Of a DNA stretch of 64,000 nucleotides, positions 58,281 through 64,000 are shown piece after piece (positions within the stretch are counted from its first letter, which is position 1; each line of letters opens with the position of its first letter). The translations under genes were made by a program, and so were the position numbers. The notes below the pieces were generated by a model. That model had not been told where the DNA came from, searched no databases, and saw only the letters and a list, made by a program, of their open reading frames with translations. The stretch comes from Arsenicicoccus bolidensis DSM 15745 (GTDB taxonomy: Bacteria > Actinomycetota > Actinomycetes > Actinomycetales > Dermatophilaceae): positions 111,163 to 175,162 of the forward strand of contig NZ_AUFG01000004.1 of the NCBI RefSeq assembly GCF_000426385.1, written 5' to 3'.

Positions 58281-58344
58281 CCTCGATTTGGGCCGCACGT
58301 CACCCATCGGCTATCGTTTCTACGCGCACCACGGCGTGGTGCAG

Positions 58345-58417
58345 GCGGACATAGCTCAGTTGGTAGAGCGCAACCTTGCCAAGGTTGAGGTCGCCGGTTC
58401 GAGCCCGGTTGTCCGCT
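58345..58417 (+). tRNA. tRNA-Gly (GCC), second copy
   Basis: Identical over all 73 bases to the tRNA at 54011-54083, including discriminator T. Confidence 0.97.
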
Positions 58418-58421
58418 CCGA

Positions 58422-58449
58422 CGAGGGGCGCGAGAGATCGCGCCCCTCG
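58422..58449. terminator. Hairpin between tRNA-Gly and tRNA-Val
   Basis: CGAGGGGCGCGA and TCGCGCCCCTCG form a perfect 12-bp stem with loop GAGA. It could terminate after tRNA-Gly or guide processing of the joint transcript. Confidence 0.75.
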
Positions 58450-58454
58450 CCCTA

Positions 58455-58526
58455 GGGCGATTGGCGCAGCGGTAGCGCGCTTCCTTGACACGGAAGAGGT
58501 CACTGGTTCAAACCCAGTATCGCCCA
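58455..58526 (+). tRNA. tRNA-Val (GAC), second copy
   Basis: Identical to the tRNA at 54214-54285, again with encoded CCA. Confidence 0.97.
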
Positions 58527-58535
58527 CCACATCAG

Positions 58536-58573
58536 ACCCCCTCTGGCCAGCAGCGATGCGGCCGAGGGGGTTT
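58536..58573 (+). terminator. Terminator after the second tRNA group
   Basis: ACCCCCTC (58536-58543) pairs with GAGGGGGT (58564-58571) and is followed by TTCG. The inner bases TGGCC/GGCC can extend the stem in part. Confidence 0.7.
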
Positions 58574-58718
58574 CGTGCGTCCTGGGTCGAGATGGGCAGG
58601 AGGGGGCGGCCATGGTTGACATCGGCGCTGGGTGCGCCAGGCTGGAGCCACGTGGGTGCGAGGTCGCCTGATCCACCGTGCCCGGCAGGAGCCAGTCGAT
58701 CAGTACGTGGAGGACACG

Positions 58719-59566
58719 ATGCCCACAGCGAGCCTGTCGGCCGGTCAGGTCGAGTATGCCGACACGGGCGGCGACGGCCCGGTCCTGGTGCTCCTGCACG
58801 GGGTCACCATGTCGGGCAGCCTCTGGGACGGCGTGGTCACGAGGATGCCCCCGGACGTCCGGTGCATCACGCCGACACTGCCTCTGGGCAGTCATCGCCG
58901 TCCGATGGCGCGGGCGGACCTGGTGACGCACCGCGGTGTGTCGGCTCTGGTGGGGGAGCTGCTGGAGGCGCTGGACCTCACGGACGTGACGCTCGTCCTC
59001 AACGACTGGGGCGGGGCGCAGTTCCTGCTGGCCGACGGGCCCAACGAGCGCGTGGCCGCGGCAGCCCTGGTGGCCTGCGAGGACTTTGACAACTTCCCCC
59101 AGGTCGGCCGGGCAAGGCCATCGCCGACAGCGCCCGCGTGCCCGCGCTGCTGTGGCTGGCGATGCAGCTCCAGCGCTTCGGGTGGTTCCGCCGCGCCCCC
59201 GGCGGATGGGGCTGGATGAGCAAACGACCGGTTCCCACGGCCGTCATGGACGAGTGGTTCCGTCCGGCGCAGCAGAACCGCGGTGTGCGCCGAGACCTGC
59301 GCATCTTCGCGATGTCCACCCCTGGGGCAGCCGAGCTGTCGGCGCTGGTCGATCGGCTGCCGTCCTTCGACCGCCCGGTGCTGGTGGTGTGGGCGACCGA
59401 GGACCGACTCATGCCCCGAGAGCACGGGCCACGCCTGGCCTCCCTGTTCCCCCAGGGCCGCCTCGTCGAGGTCGACGACAGCTACACCCTGGTCCCCGTC
59501 GACCGTCCCGAGGTCCTCGCCCAGGAGCTGGTCCAGCTGGCGTCGTCGGTCAGCCCCGGGAGGTAG
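58719..59566 (+). pseudogene. Alpha/beta hydrolase, broken by a one-base frameshift
   Basis: The first part, from the ATG at 58719 after GTGGAGGAC, has VLVLLHGVTMSGSLWDGVV and the nucleophile region LVLNDWGGAQFL, in which Asp replaces the usual Ser, as in haloalkane dehalogenase-type enzymes. It runs to ACEDFDNFPQ and then loses sense. The second part, in another frame, continues PGKAIADSARVPALLWLAMQL and has the acid and base regions (ATEDRLMP, DDSYTLVPVDRP). Adding one C to the CCCCC run at 59096-59100 gives DNFPPGRPGKAIAD and a 282-residue protein. Either a sequencing indel or a young pseudogene. The His position reads DDSYTLVP where family members often have DSYTLIP. Confidence 0.75.
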
Positions 59567-59585
59567 GGCGACGTCATGGCGTCAC

Positions 59586-59625
59586 GAAGGCCCGGCGCCC
59601 TCACCACGTGAGGGGCCGGGCCTTC
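59586..59625. terminator. Bidirectional terminator between hydrolase and sigma factor genes
   Basis: GAAGGCCCGGC-G-CCCTCA pairs with TGAGGG-GCCGGGCCTTC, 17 pairs with one bulged G and a five-base loop, between convergent genes. Confidence 0.85.
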
Positions 59626-59647
59626 GGCATACGGGAGGGTCGGTGGC

Positions 59648-60466
59648 TCAGGCGACCGGGCGCACCGGCATCCGCTGGATGTCCAGGACGTGGCGCAGGC
59701 GGCGCAGGATCTGGGACAGCAGACGGGAGACCTGCACCTGGCTGACACCGATCTCGTCGGCGATCTCCTGCTGCGTCATCTCGGAGAAGTAGCGCAGCTC
59801 GATGATCTTGCGCTGACGCGGGGTCAGGCAGTCCAGGAGGGTGTGGACGGTCATCTCGTCCATCAGGTTGCTGAGGTCGTCGTCGTCGTCCGGGATCAGG
59901 TGGCCCAGCGTCGTGGACGAGCCCTCGCCGGACGGGTGCTCGAGCGACAGCGGCTGGTAGCCGGTGGCGGCGCGCTCGACGTCGGCGAGCTCCTGCGCGG
60001 TGAGGCCCAGGGCGTCGGCCACCTCGGTCGAGGTGGGGGCGCGGCCGAGCTTCTGCTCGAGCTCCTGCTGGGTCTCGCGGACGCGCGGACGCAGCTCCTG
60101 CAGGCGGCGCGGAGGACGCACCGACCAGCACTTGTCACGGAAGTGCTTGCGCAGCTCGCCGATGATGGTGGGCGTCGCGAAGTCGATCAGGCTGACCCCG
60201 TGCGAGGGGTCGTAGCGCAGGACCGCCATGACCAGGCCGAGGTTGGCGACCTGCTCGAGGTCGTCGCTGGGCTCCCCGCGGTTGCGGTAGCGGCTCGCGA
60301 GCCGCTTGGCCAGCGACAGGTTGTCGGAGATGACCTTGTTGTAGACGGCCTGCCGCTCCTCGGGCGGGAGGTCGGGAACCGTGGCCAGGAGTCGCTCGGA
60401 CTCCCCGTCGCCGACGGGCCGAACGTGGGGGAGGCCGAAGACGATGTGGTGAGAAGACGTGCTCAA
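59648..60466 (-). CDS. RNA polymerase sigma factor of the SigB/SigF group
   Basis: A 272-residue group 3 sigma factor. Region 2 spans YNKVISDNLSLAKRLASRYRNRGEPSDDLEQVANLGLVMAVLRYDPSHG, ending GELRKHFRDKCW, where it recognises the -10; region 3 follows (LQELRPRVRETQQELEQKLGR); region 4 helix-turn-helix is TQQEIADEIGVSQVQVSRLLSQ. This group directs stress, stationary or developmental genes and is normally held by an RsbW-type anti-sigma factor, none of which is adjacent. I use the TTG at 60466, preceded by GAGG and by a GATAAC -10; a GTG at 60589 would add 41 residues that look unlike the family. Confidence 0.9.
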   Translation of the reverse strand: MSTSSHHIVFGLPHVRPVGDGESERLLATVPDLPPEERQAVYNKVISDNLSLAKRLASRYRNRGEPSDDLEQVANLGLVMAVLRYDPSHGVSLIDFATPTIIGELRKHFRDKCWSVRPPRRLQELRPRVRETQQELEQKLGRAPTSTEVADALGLTAQELADVERAATGYQPLSLEHPSGEGSSTTLGHLIPDDDDDLSNLMDEMTVHTLLDCLTPRQRKIIELRYFSEMTQQEIADEIGVSQVQVSRLLSQILRRLRHVLDIQRMPVRPVA

Positions 60467-60672
60467 AGAGAGACCTCGATCGTTATCGGGGTAAGACAGG
60501 CCGTCTTCTAGACCTGCGGGCCGGCCGGCACGCGCAGGGACACCCTCGGTACCAACCTTGTCAGCGATACTACCCACGGATGGCGGCACAACCCCAGCTT
60601 TACGAAAAACACAGGTTGTGACCGGACGAATCGGGTCAACGACGTGCAGCGATGTGCAAAAGGGGCGCAGGT

Positions 60673-61071
60673 ATGACGGAGCGTGACTGGGCGTGGAGGC
60701 GTCGACTGAGGGCGGATCCGCGCAGCCACGCCGTCTATCGGCTCGTCGTCGGAGCCGTCGGTCTGGTCATCGTGGTGGTCGGTCTGATCCTGGTGCCGTT
60801 CCCGGGCCCGGGGTGGCTGATCGTCTTCCTGGGCGTCCTGGTGTGGGCCACGGAGTTCGCGTGGGCCCAGCGCCTGCACGAGTGGGGGATGGGGCACCTG
60901 CGGCGGTGGAACGACTGGCTCATGCGCCAGGCCGTCTGGGTGCGCGCGGCCGTCGGTCTCGCCACCGCCGCGTTCGTCGGGCTGGTCGTCCTGACGACCA
61001 TGGCGATCACCGGCGTGCCCTCCTGGCTGCCCGACCCGGTCGAGCGCCCGCTGGCCGATCTGCTGCCCTGA
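60673..61071 (+). CDS. TIGR02611/PGPGW family membrane protein
   Basis: A 132-residue protein with two or three membrane helices. The family signature PFPGPGWLIVFLGVLVW lies near residues 39-55 after VVGAVGLVIVVVGLILV, followed by an amphipathic cytoplasmic stretch (AWAQRLHEWGMGHLRRWNDWL) and a last helix. The function is unknown. The ATG at 60673 has AGGGGCGCAGGT before it. It is divergent from the sigma factor gene. Confidence 0.9.
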   Translation: MTERDWAWRRRLRADPRSHAVYRLVVGAVGLVIVVVGLILVPFPGPGWLIVFLGVLVWATEFAWAQRLHEWGMGHLRRWNDWLMRQAVWVRAAVGLATAAFVGLVVLTTMAITGVPSWLPDPVERPLADLLP

Positions 61072-61138
61072 GACCCGATTTCGTGCTGGGCCCCGACACC
61101 GGATAAGATGCCGGAGTTGTCCGCCACGGCGGGCGCCT

Positions 61139-61212
61139 GGACGTGTAGCTCAGTTGGTTAGAGCGTTCGCTTCACACGCGAGAGGTCAGGGGTTCGAGTC
61201 CCTTTACGTCCA
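61139..61212 (+). tRNA. tRNA-Val (CAC)
   Basis: GGACGTG pairs with TACGTCC, with the last pair G-T. The D arm is AGCTCAGTTGGTTAGAGC, the anticodon loop TTCACAC with CAC, and the T arm CAGGGGTTCGAGTCCCTTT. CCA is encoded. Mobile DNA starts about 600 bp downstream, so this tRNA could be an island boundary. Confidence 0.96.
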
Positions 61213-61224
61213 CCAGCCACGATC

Positions 61225-61259
61225 GGCCTCTCACCTGGGCAAACGCCAGGTCAGAGGCC
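61225..61259 (+). terminator. Terminator of tRNA-Val (CAC)
   Basis: GGCCTCT-C-ACCTGG pairs with CCAGGT-C-AGAGGCC around GGGCAAACG-type loop bases, with one C-C mismatch, 13 bases after the tRNA. A further hairpin with GGCCCCG and CGGGGCC arms lies at about 61321-61350. Confidence 0.8.
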
Positions 61260-61829
61260 GTTCGTCTACCTGCTTGCATCGCGAGATGCATCGGATGGGT
61301 CGGTTTTTGGCATAGATATGGCCCCGCCACGGCGGTCACCGTGCGGGGCCTGACGAGAGATCTAGGAGGTCTCCCGTGGTTGCCAGCGTACTCGTCTCAG
61401 CTCCCGGGCATCTAGTCCCGGTCGAGCGAAAGCATGACTGGAGCGACCTGTGTCGCTCTGTGCGTCCGGGAGACCCGGGCGCTCACTCGACCGCGCCCAA
61501 CCCCGGTTAGCCGCTCCAGGGGCCCGTCAGGGCCCGGCGCGGCGCTCCAGGGCATCAGCCGCGCGTGACGGTCGCGAGAGTCAACGCCACCCGTCCGAAC
61601 CAACTCGACCGCCTCCGGTGACTTTCCACCAAGACCCGCAGAACCGGCTCGGGTCGCCCTGTCGCCAGGCTGTGCACGGCCTCGAAGGGGTTCGCGGACA
61701 GCCTGCTCTCATTTCGAGGGCGGGCTAGAAGGGTTGGGTCGGCACGACCGTGGTGAGAAGTGAAGGGAGGGTGCCCCAGAAGTCTGTCTTGCGCCAGCGA
61801 GTCCACGTGGTTGCGCCCGGTCCCGCGTC
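61260..61829. other. Gene-free stretch between tRNA-Val and the IS element
   Basis: About 570 bases with no frame I trust. It has lower GC and irregular codon-position bias, a TGCATC-GCGA-GATGCA palindrome near 61276 and the hairpin at about 61321. Short open frames on both strands show no recognisable domains. It may be decayed mobile DNA. Confidence 0.5.
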
Positions 61830-63280
61830 GGTCAAGTCCCGGGTAGTGGTGTAGCGCTGCGTGTTCCTTGGTGGGGTGATCAGGCAGTCAGGGCGGGCAG
61901 TTCATCAGCTCCGATCTCGGGTTCGGTGGTGGGCACGATGGTGATGCGGGAGCGGGCCAGGACGTCGAGTCCGAGGTAGCGGCGGCCTTGGGCCCATTCG
62001 TCTGTTTGCTCGGCCAGGACCGCTGTTTGCTCGGCCAGGACCGCGCCGACGAGCCGGACGATGGCATCGCGGTTGGGGAAGATCCCCACGGATTCGGTGC
62101 GCCGGCGGATCTCCTTGTTGAGGCGCTCGGTCGGGTTGTTCGACCAGATCTGGGTCCAGATCTCTTTGGGGAACGCAGTGAACGAGAGCAGGTCGGCACG
62201 AGCACGGTCGAGGTGCTCGAACACCTCGGGCAGCTTCTCCTGGCCGTAGTCCAGGAGACGGTCGAACTGGGCGTGGACCGCGGTCGCGTCGGGCTGGTCG
62301 TACACGCTGTGCAGCATGGCCTTGACCGCTGGCCACATGCTCTTGGGGGTCACGCCCATCAGGTTGAACGCATAGTGGGTGCGGCACCGCTGCCAGCTGG
62401 CGCCGGGCAGGTTCGCCGCGATCGCCTCGACCAGCCCGGCGTGGGCGTCGGAGGTGACCAGCCGGACCCCGGTCAGGCCGCGGGCTGCCAGGTCGGCGAA
62501 GAACTCGTTCCACGCGGCCCCCGTTTCGGCGGTGGCGACCCGCATCCCGAGGACCTCGCGGTGGCCGTCGTTGTTCACCCCGGTCGCGAGCAGCACGACC
62601 GCGTTGATCACGCGGCCACCTTCACGGACCTTCATCGTCAGCGCGTCGGCGGTCACGAACGTGAACGGGCCGGCATCACCAAGGGGTCGGTGGCGGAAGT
62701 CCTCGACGATGGCGTCCAGGTCGGCGGCCATGCGAGAGACCTGGGACTTCGACAGGCCGTCGATGCCGAGGGTCTTGACCAGCTTGTCCATGCGGCGCGT
62801 GGACACGCCAGCGAGGTAGCAGTCGGCCACGACCGTGATCAGCGCGGACTCCGAACGCTTGCGGCGCTCCAGGAGCCACTCGGGGAAGTAGGTGCCCTGG
62901 CGGAGCTTGGGGATCGCGACGTCGATGGTTCCGACCCGGGTATCGAGGTCGCGGTGCCGGTAGCCGTTGCGCTGACTCGTGCGGCCCGGTGTCGGCCGGC
63001 CGTACTCGGCACCGACGACAGCGTCGGCGTCCGCGGACAGCAGGGCATTGATGATCGACTGCAGCAGGTGCCGCATCAGATCCGGGCTCGCCTCGGCCAG
63101 GGCTTCACCGAGCAGGCCGGCAGGGTCGACAATATGGGGAGCGGTCATCGTGATGTTTCCGTTCGAGAGAGCTGTGAGAGGTTCACTCGAAGGATCACGC
63201 GGTGGCCGCGCCCTCGTCCGACGTACACGCCGGAGACGACGACCTCAGCGACCGCGCTACACCACTATCGGGGACTCAAC
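61830..63280 (-). mobile_element. IS256-family insertion sequence, complete
   Basis: The transposase gene is bounded by imperfect terminal inverted repeats: left GTCAAGTCCC then GGGTAGTGGTGTAGCG (61831-61856), right, read inward, GTTGAGTCCC then CGATAGTGGTGTAGCG (63280-63255), 22 of 26 identical. Outside them TCCCGCGTC occurs at 61821-61829 and again at 63281-63289, a 9-bp target duplication, which fits the 8-9 bp of this family. The exact left end may differ by one base. Intact ends and an open transposase frame suggest a recent arrival. Confidence 0.88.
61880..63148 (-). CDS. IS256-family (Mutator-type) transposase
   Basis: A 422-residue DDE transposase. The three acidic residues lie in FVTADALTMKVREGG, LVTSDAHAGLVEAIAANLPG and NNPTERLNKEIRRRTESVGIFPN; the H-rich CRTHYAFNLMG region between them fits the family. 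Near the end LVGAVLAEQTAVLAEQTDEWAQ contains a seven-residue duplication (AVLAEQT) due to a 21-bp tandem repeat at about 61999-62040; family members have this segment once. The frame stays open, but activity could be affected. Confidence 0.96.
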   Translation of the reverse strand: MTAPHIVDPAGLLGEALAEASPDLMRHLLQSIINALLSADADAVVGAEYGRPTPGRTSQRNGYRHRDLDTRVGTIDVAIPKLRQGTYFPEWLLERRKRSESALITVVADCYLAGVSTRRMDKLVKTLGIDGLSKSQVSRMAADLDAIVEDFRHRPLGDAGPFTFVTADALTMKVREGGRVINAVVLLATGVNNDGHREVLGMRVATAETGAAWNEFFADLAARGLTGVRLVTSDAHAGLVEAIAANLPGASWQRCRTHYAFNLMGVTPKSMWPAVKAMLHSVYDQPDATAVHAQFDRLLDYGQEKLPEVFEHLDRARADLLSFTAFPKEIWTQIWSNNPTERLNKEIRRRTESVGIFPNRDAIVRLVGAVLAEQTAVLAEQTDEWAQGRRYLGLDVLARSRITIVPTTEPEIGADELPALTA

Positions 63281-63295
63281 TCCCGCGTCAGCGGG

Positions 63296-63496
63296 TCAGT
63301 AGATGGGGATGCGCTCGAACAGCCGGTCGACATCCTCGGGCTTGACCCGGAGGGATCGAGGTCCGCTGCGGTAGGCCGGGAGTCGACCGTCGGAGATCCG
63401 GCGTCGCAGCGTCTTCACGCTGAAGCCCGTGCGCTCCGCAGCGGATGCCAGGGTCTCAAAACGGTGGGTCGTCTCGTGGTCAACGTGCGTCGTCAT
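63296..63496 (-). CDS. Small helix-turn-helix protein (excisionase/BldC-like)
   Basis: A 66-residue MerR-superfamily DNA-binding protein: FETLASAAERTGFSVKTLRRRISDGRLPAYRSGPRSLRVKPEDVDRLF is the whole fold, with recognition helix at SVKTLRRRI. Such proteins act as excisionases (recombination directionality factors) next to integrases, or as small regulators. No integrase is seen; the IS has landed just 16 bp past its 3' end. The ATG at 63496 is used; a TTG at 63505 is in frame. Confidence 0.8.
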   Translation of the reverse strand: MTTHVDHETTHRFETLASAAERTGFSVKTLRRRISDGRLPAYRSGPRSLRVKPEDVDRLFERIPIY

Positions 63497-63806
63497 GTGA
63501 CCCAAAGCCGCTCGGCTCGCCCTGGGCGTTCAGCAAAGCCGGCCCAGCCAATAGAGCGTCCTCGAGTGTCTCGATCACGTTGCGTCCCGCGTCGACAGAC
63601 GGGGACGGTCGCCCGCCTGTCGGGCTGCGTGCGTGTGCTCGCGTGACTAGGCTGACGGGGGCACGCCACGCCTTGCGCCCGAAGGGCTCAAGAGTCCCGT
63701 GGAGTGGTGGGGTTTGGGGAGTGGGTGTGGCTCCCTGACGTAGAGGGGTCATCGGCGAGATGCTCGGTGTGTACCGCCAAGTACTCACCAGAGGAGATCT
63801 CACCGA
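63497..63806. other. Region between the HTH gene and the second IS transposase
   Basis: About 310 bases with no convincing gene. A minus-strand frame ending near 63480 (VIETLEDALLAGPALLNAQG) has protein-like composition but no start I can defend. The left end of the second IS should lie in GTGGCTCCCTGACGTAGAGG, about 63726-63745. Confidence 0.4.
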
Positions 63807-64000
63807 TGACCCTTCCCCAGTCTGCCGTGTCCGACCTGCTGGAGGCACTTCGCGCCGGCGAGGGCGTGGACCTGGTGCGCGAGTCCGTGCGCATGGTCCT
63901 GCAAGAGCTGATCGAGACCGAGGCCGCGCAGGTGATCGGCGCCGCCCGGTACGAGCGCGCACCGGGGCGGACCACCGAGCGCAACGGCAGCCGCCCGAAG
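63807..64000 (+). CDS. IS256-family transposase, second type (3' truncated by window)
   Basis: The first 64 residues (TLPQSAVSDLLEALRAGEGVDLVRESVRMVLQELIETEAAQVIGAARYERAPGRTTERNGSR region) are the N-terminus of a different subgroup of IS256-family transposases, the group with QELIETEAA and RYER...RNGSRP. The ATG at 63807 follows AGAGGAGATCTC, a strong ribosome site. The rest lies outside the window. It is in the opposite orientation to the first IS. Confidence 0.88.

Noticed and set aside
61450..61806. Overlapping small frames on both strands after tRNA-Val
   Set aside because: No conserved features, poor third-position bias and no start signals.
63688..63984. Minus-strand frame opposite the second IS transposase
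   Set aside because: Shadow of the transposase N-terminus.

Overview
The window is a high-GC chromosomal segment from an actinobacterium, most likely a member of the Intrasporangiaceae (Janibacter / Ornithinimicrobium / Knoellia type). I infer this from the roughly 70% GC composition, the CoaE-GrpB fusion next to uvrB, the uvrC-rapZ-yvcK-whiA-gap-pgk-tpiA order, two mycothiol-dependent maleylpyruvate-isomerase-type proteins, coproheme decarboxylase HemQ, a PrimPol/LigC pair and many leaderless genes. Genus assignment is inference; no 16S rRNA is present.

Layout. 1-16 kb: the 3' end of coaE, an acyltransferase, an iron-box-controlled siderophore-interacting protein, uvrB, a frameshifted MmcQ/YjbR gene, TerC under a yybP-ykoY manganese riboswitch, a DMT exporter with an NlpC/P60 peptidase, a beta-lactamase-fold serine hydrolase, threonine catabolism (tdh-kbl), an MDMPI/metallo-beta-lactamase pair and uvrA with a Lys/Ala tail. 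16-26 kb: a large zinc-ribbon membrane protein, an ArsR/SRPBCC/DHFR-like operon, a VOC protein and a complete branched-chain amino acid ABC operon (livJHMGF). 26-35.4 kb: uvrC, a tandem repeat array, rapZ-yvcK-whiA and gap-pgk-tpiA. 35.4-54 kb: accessory genes, including a frameshifted BTAD-type regulator, small regulator/membrane pairs, hemQ, a GPP34 gene, msrB, the PrimPol/LigC repair pair, a PPK2 kinase with a Lys-rich tail, glgX and a BrkB-type membrane protein. 54-61.3 kb: two tRNA groups (Gly-Cys-Val and Gly-Val) around an exported hypothetical and a class A PBP, then a frameshifted hydrolase, a SigB/SigF-type sigma factor, a PGPGW protein and tRNA-Val(CAC). 61.3-64 kb: mobile DNA, with a complete IS256-family element, an Xis-like HTH gene and the start of a second IS256-family transposase.

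Three observations stand out. First, uvrA, uvrB and uvrC each carry a match to the LexA-independent RecA-NDp/PafBC promoter, placed so that transcription would begin at the start codon; this suggests a leaderless, coordinated excision-repair regulon and fixes the starts. Second, two 74-bp elements in opposite orientation each begin exactly in the stop codon of hemQ and of msrB and share a long hairpin with one compensatory base-pair exchange and two A-T to G-T (G-U in RNA) changes, a candidate structured 3' element. Third, three genes are each broken by a single missing base, two of them in homopolymer runs, pointing either to sequencing indels or to real decay.
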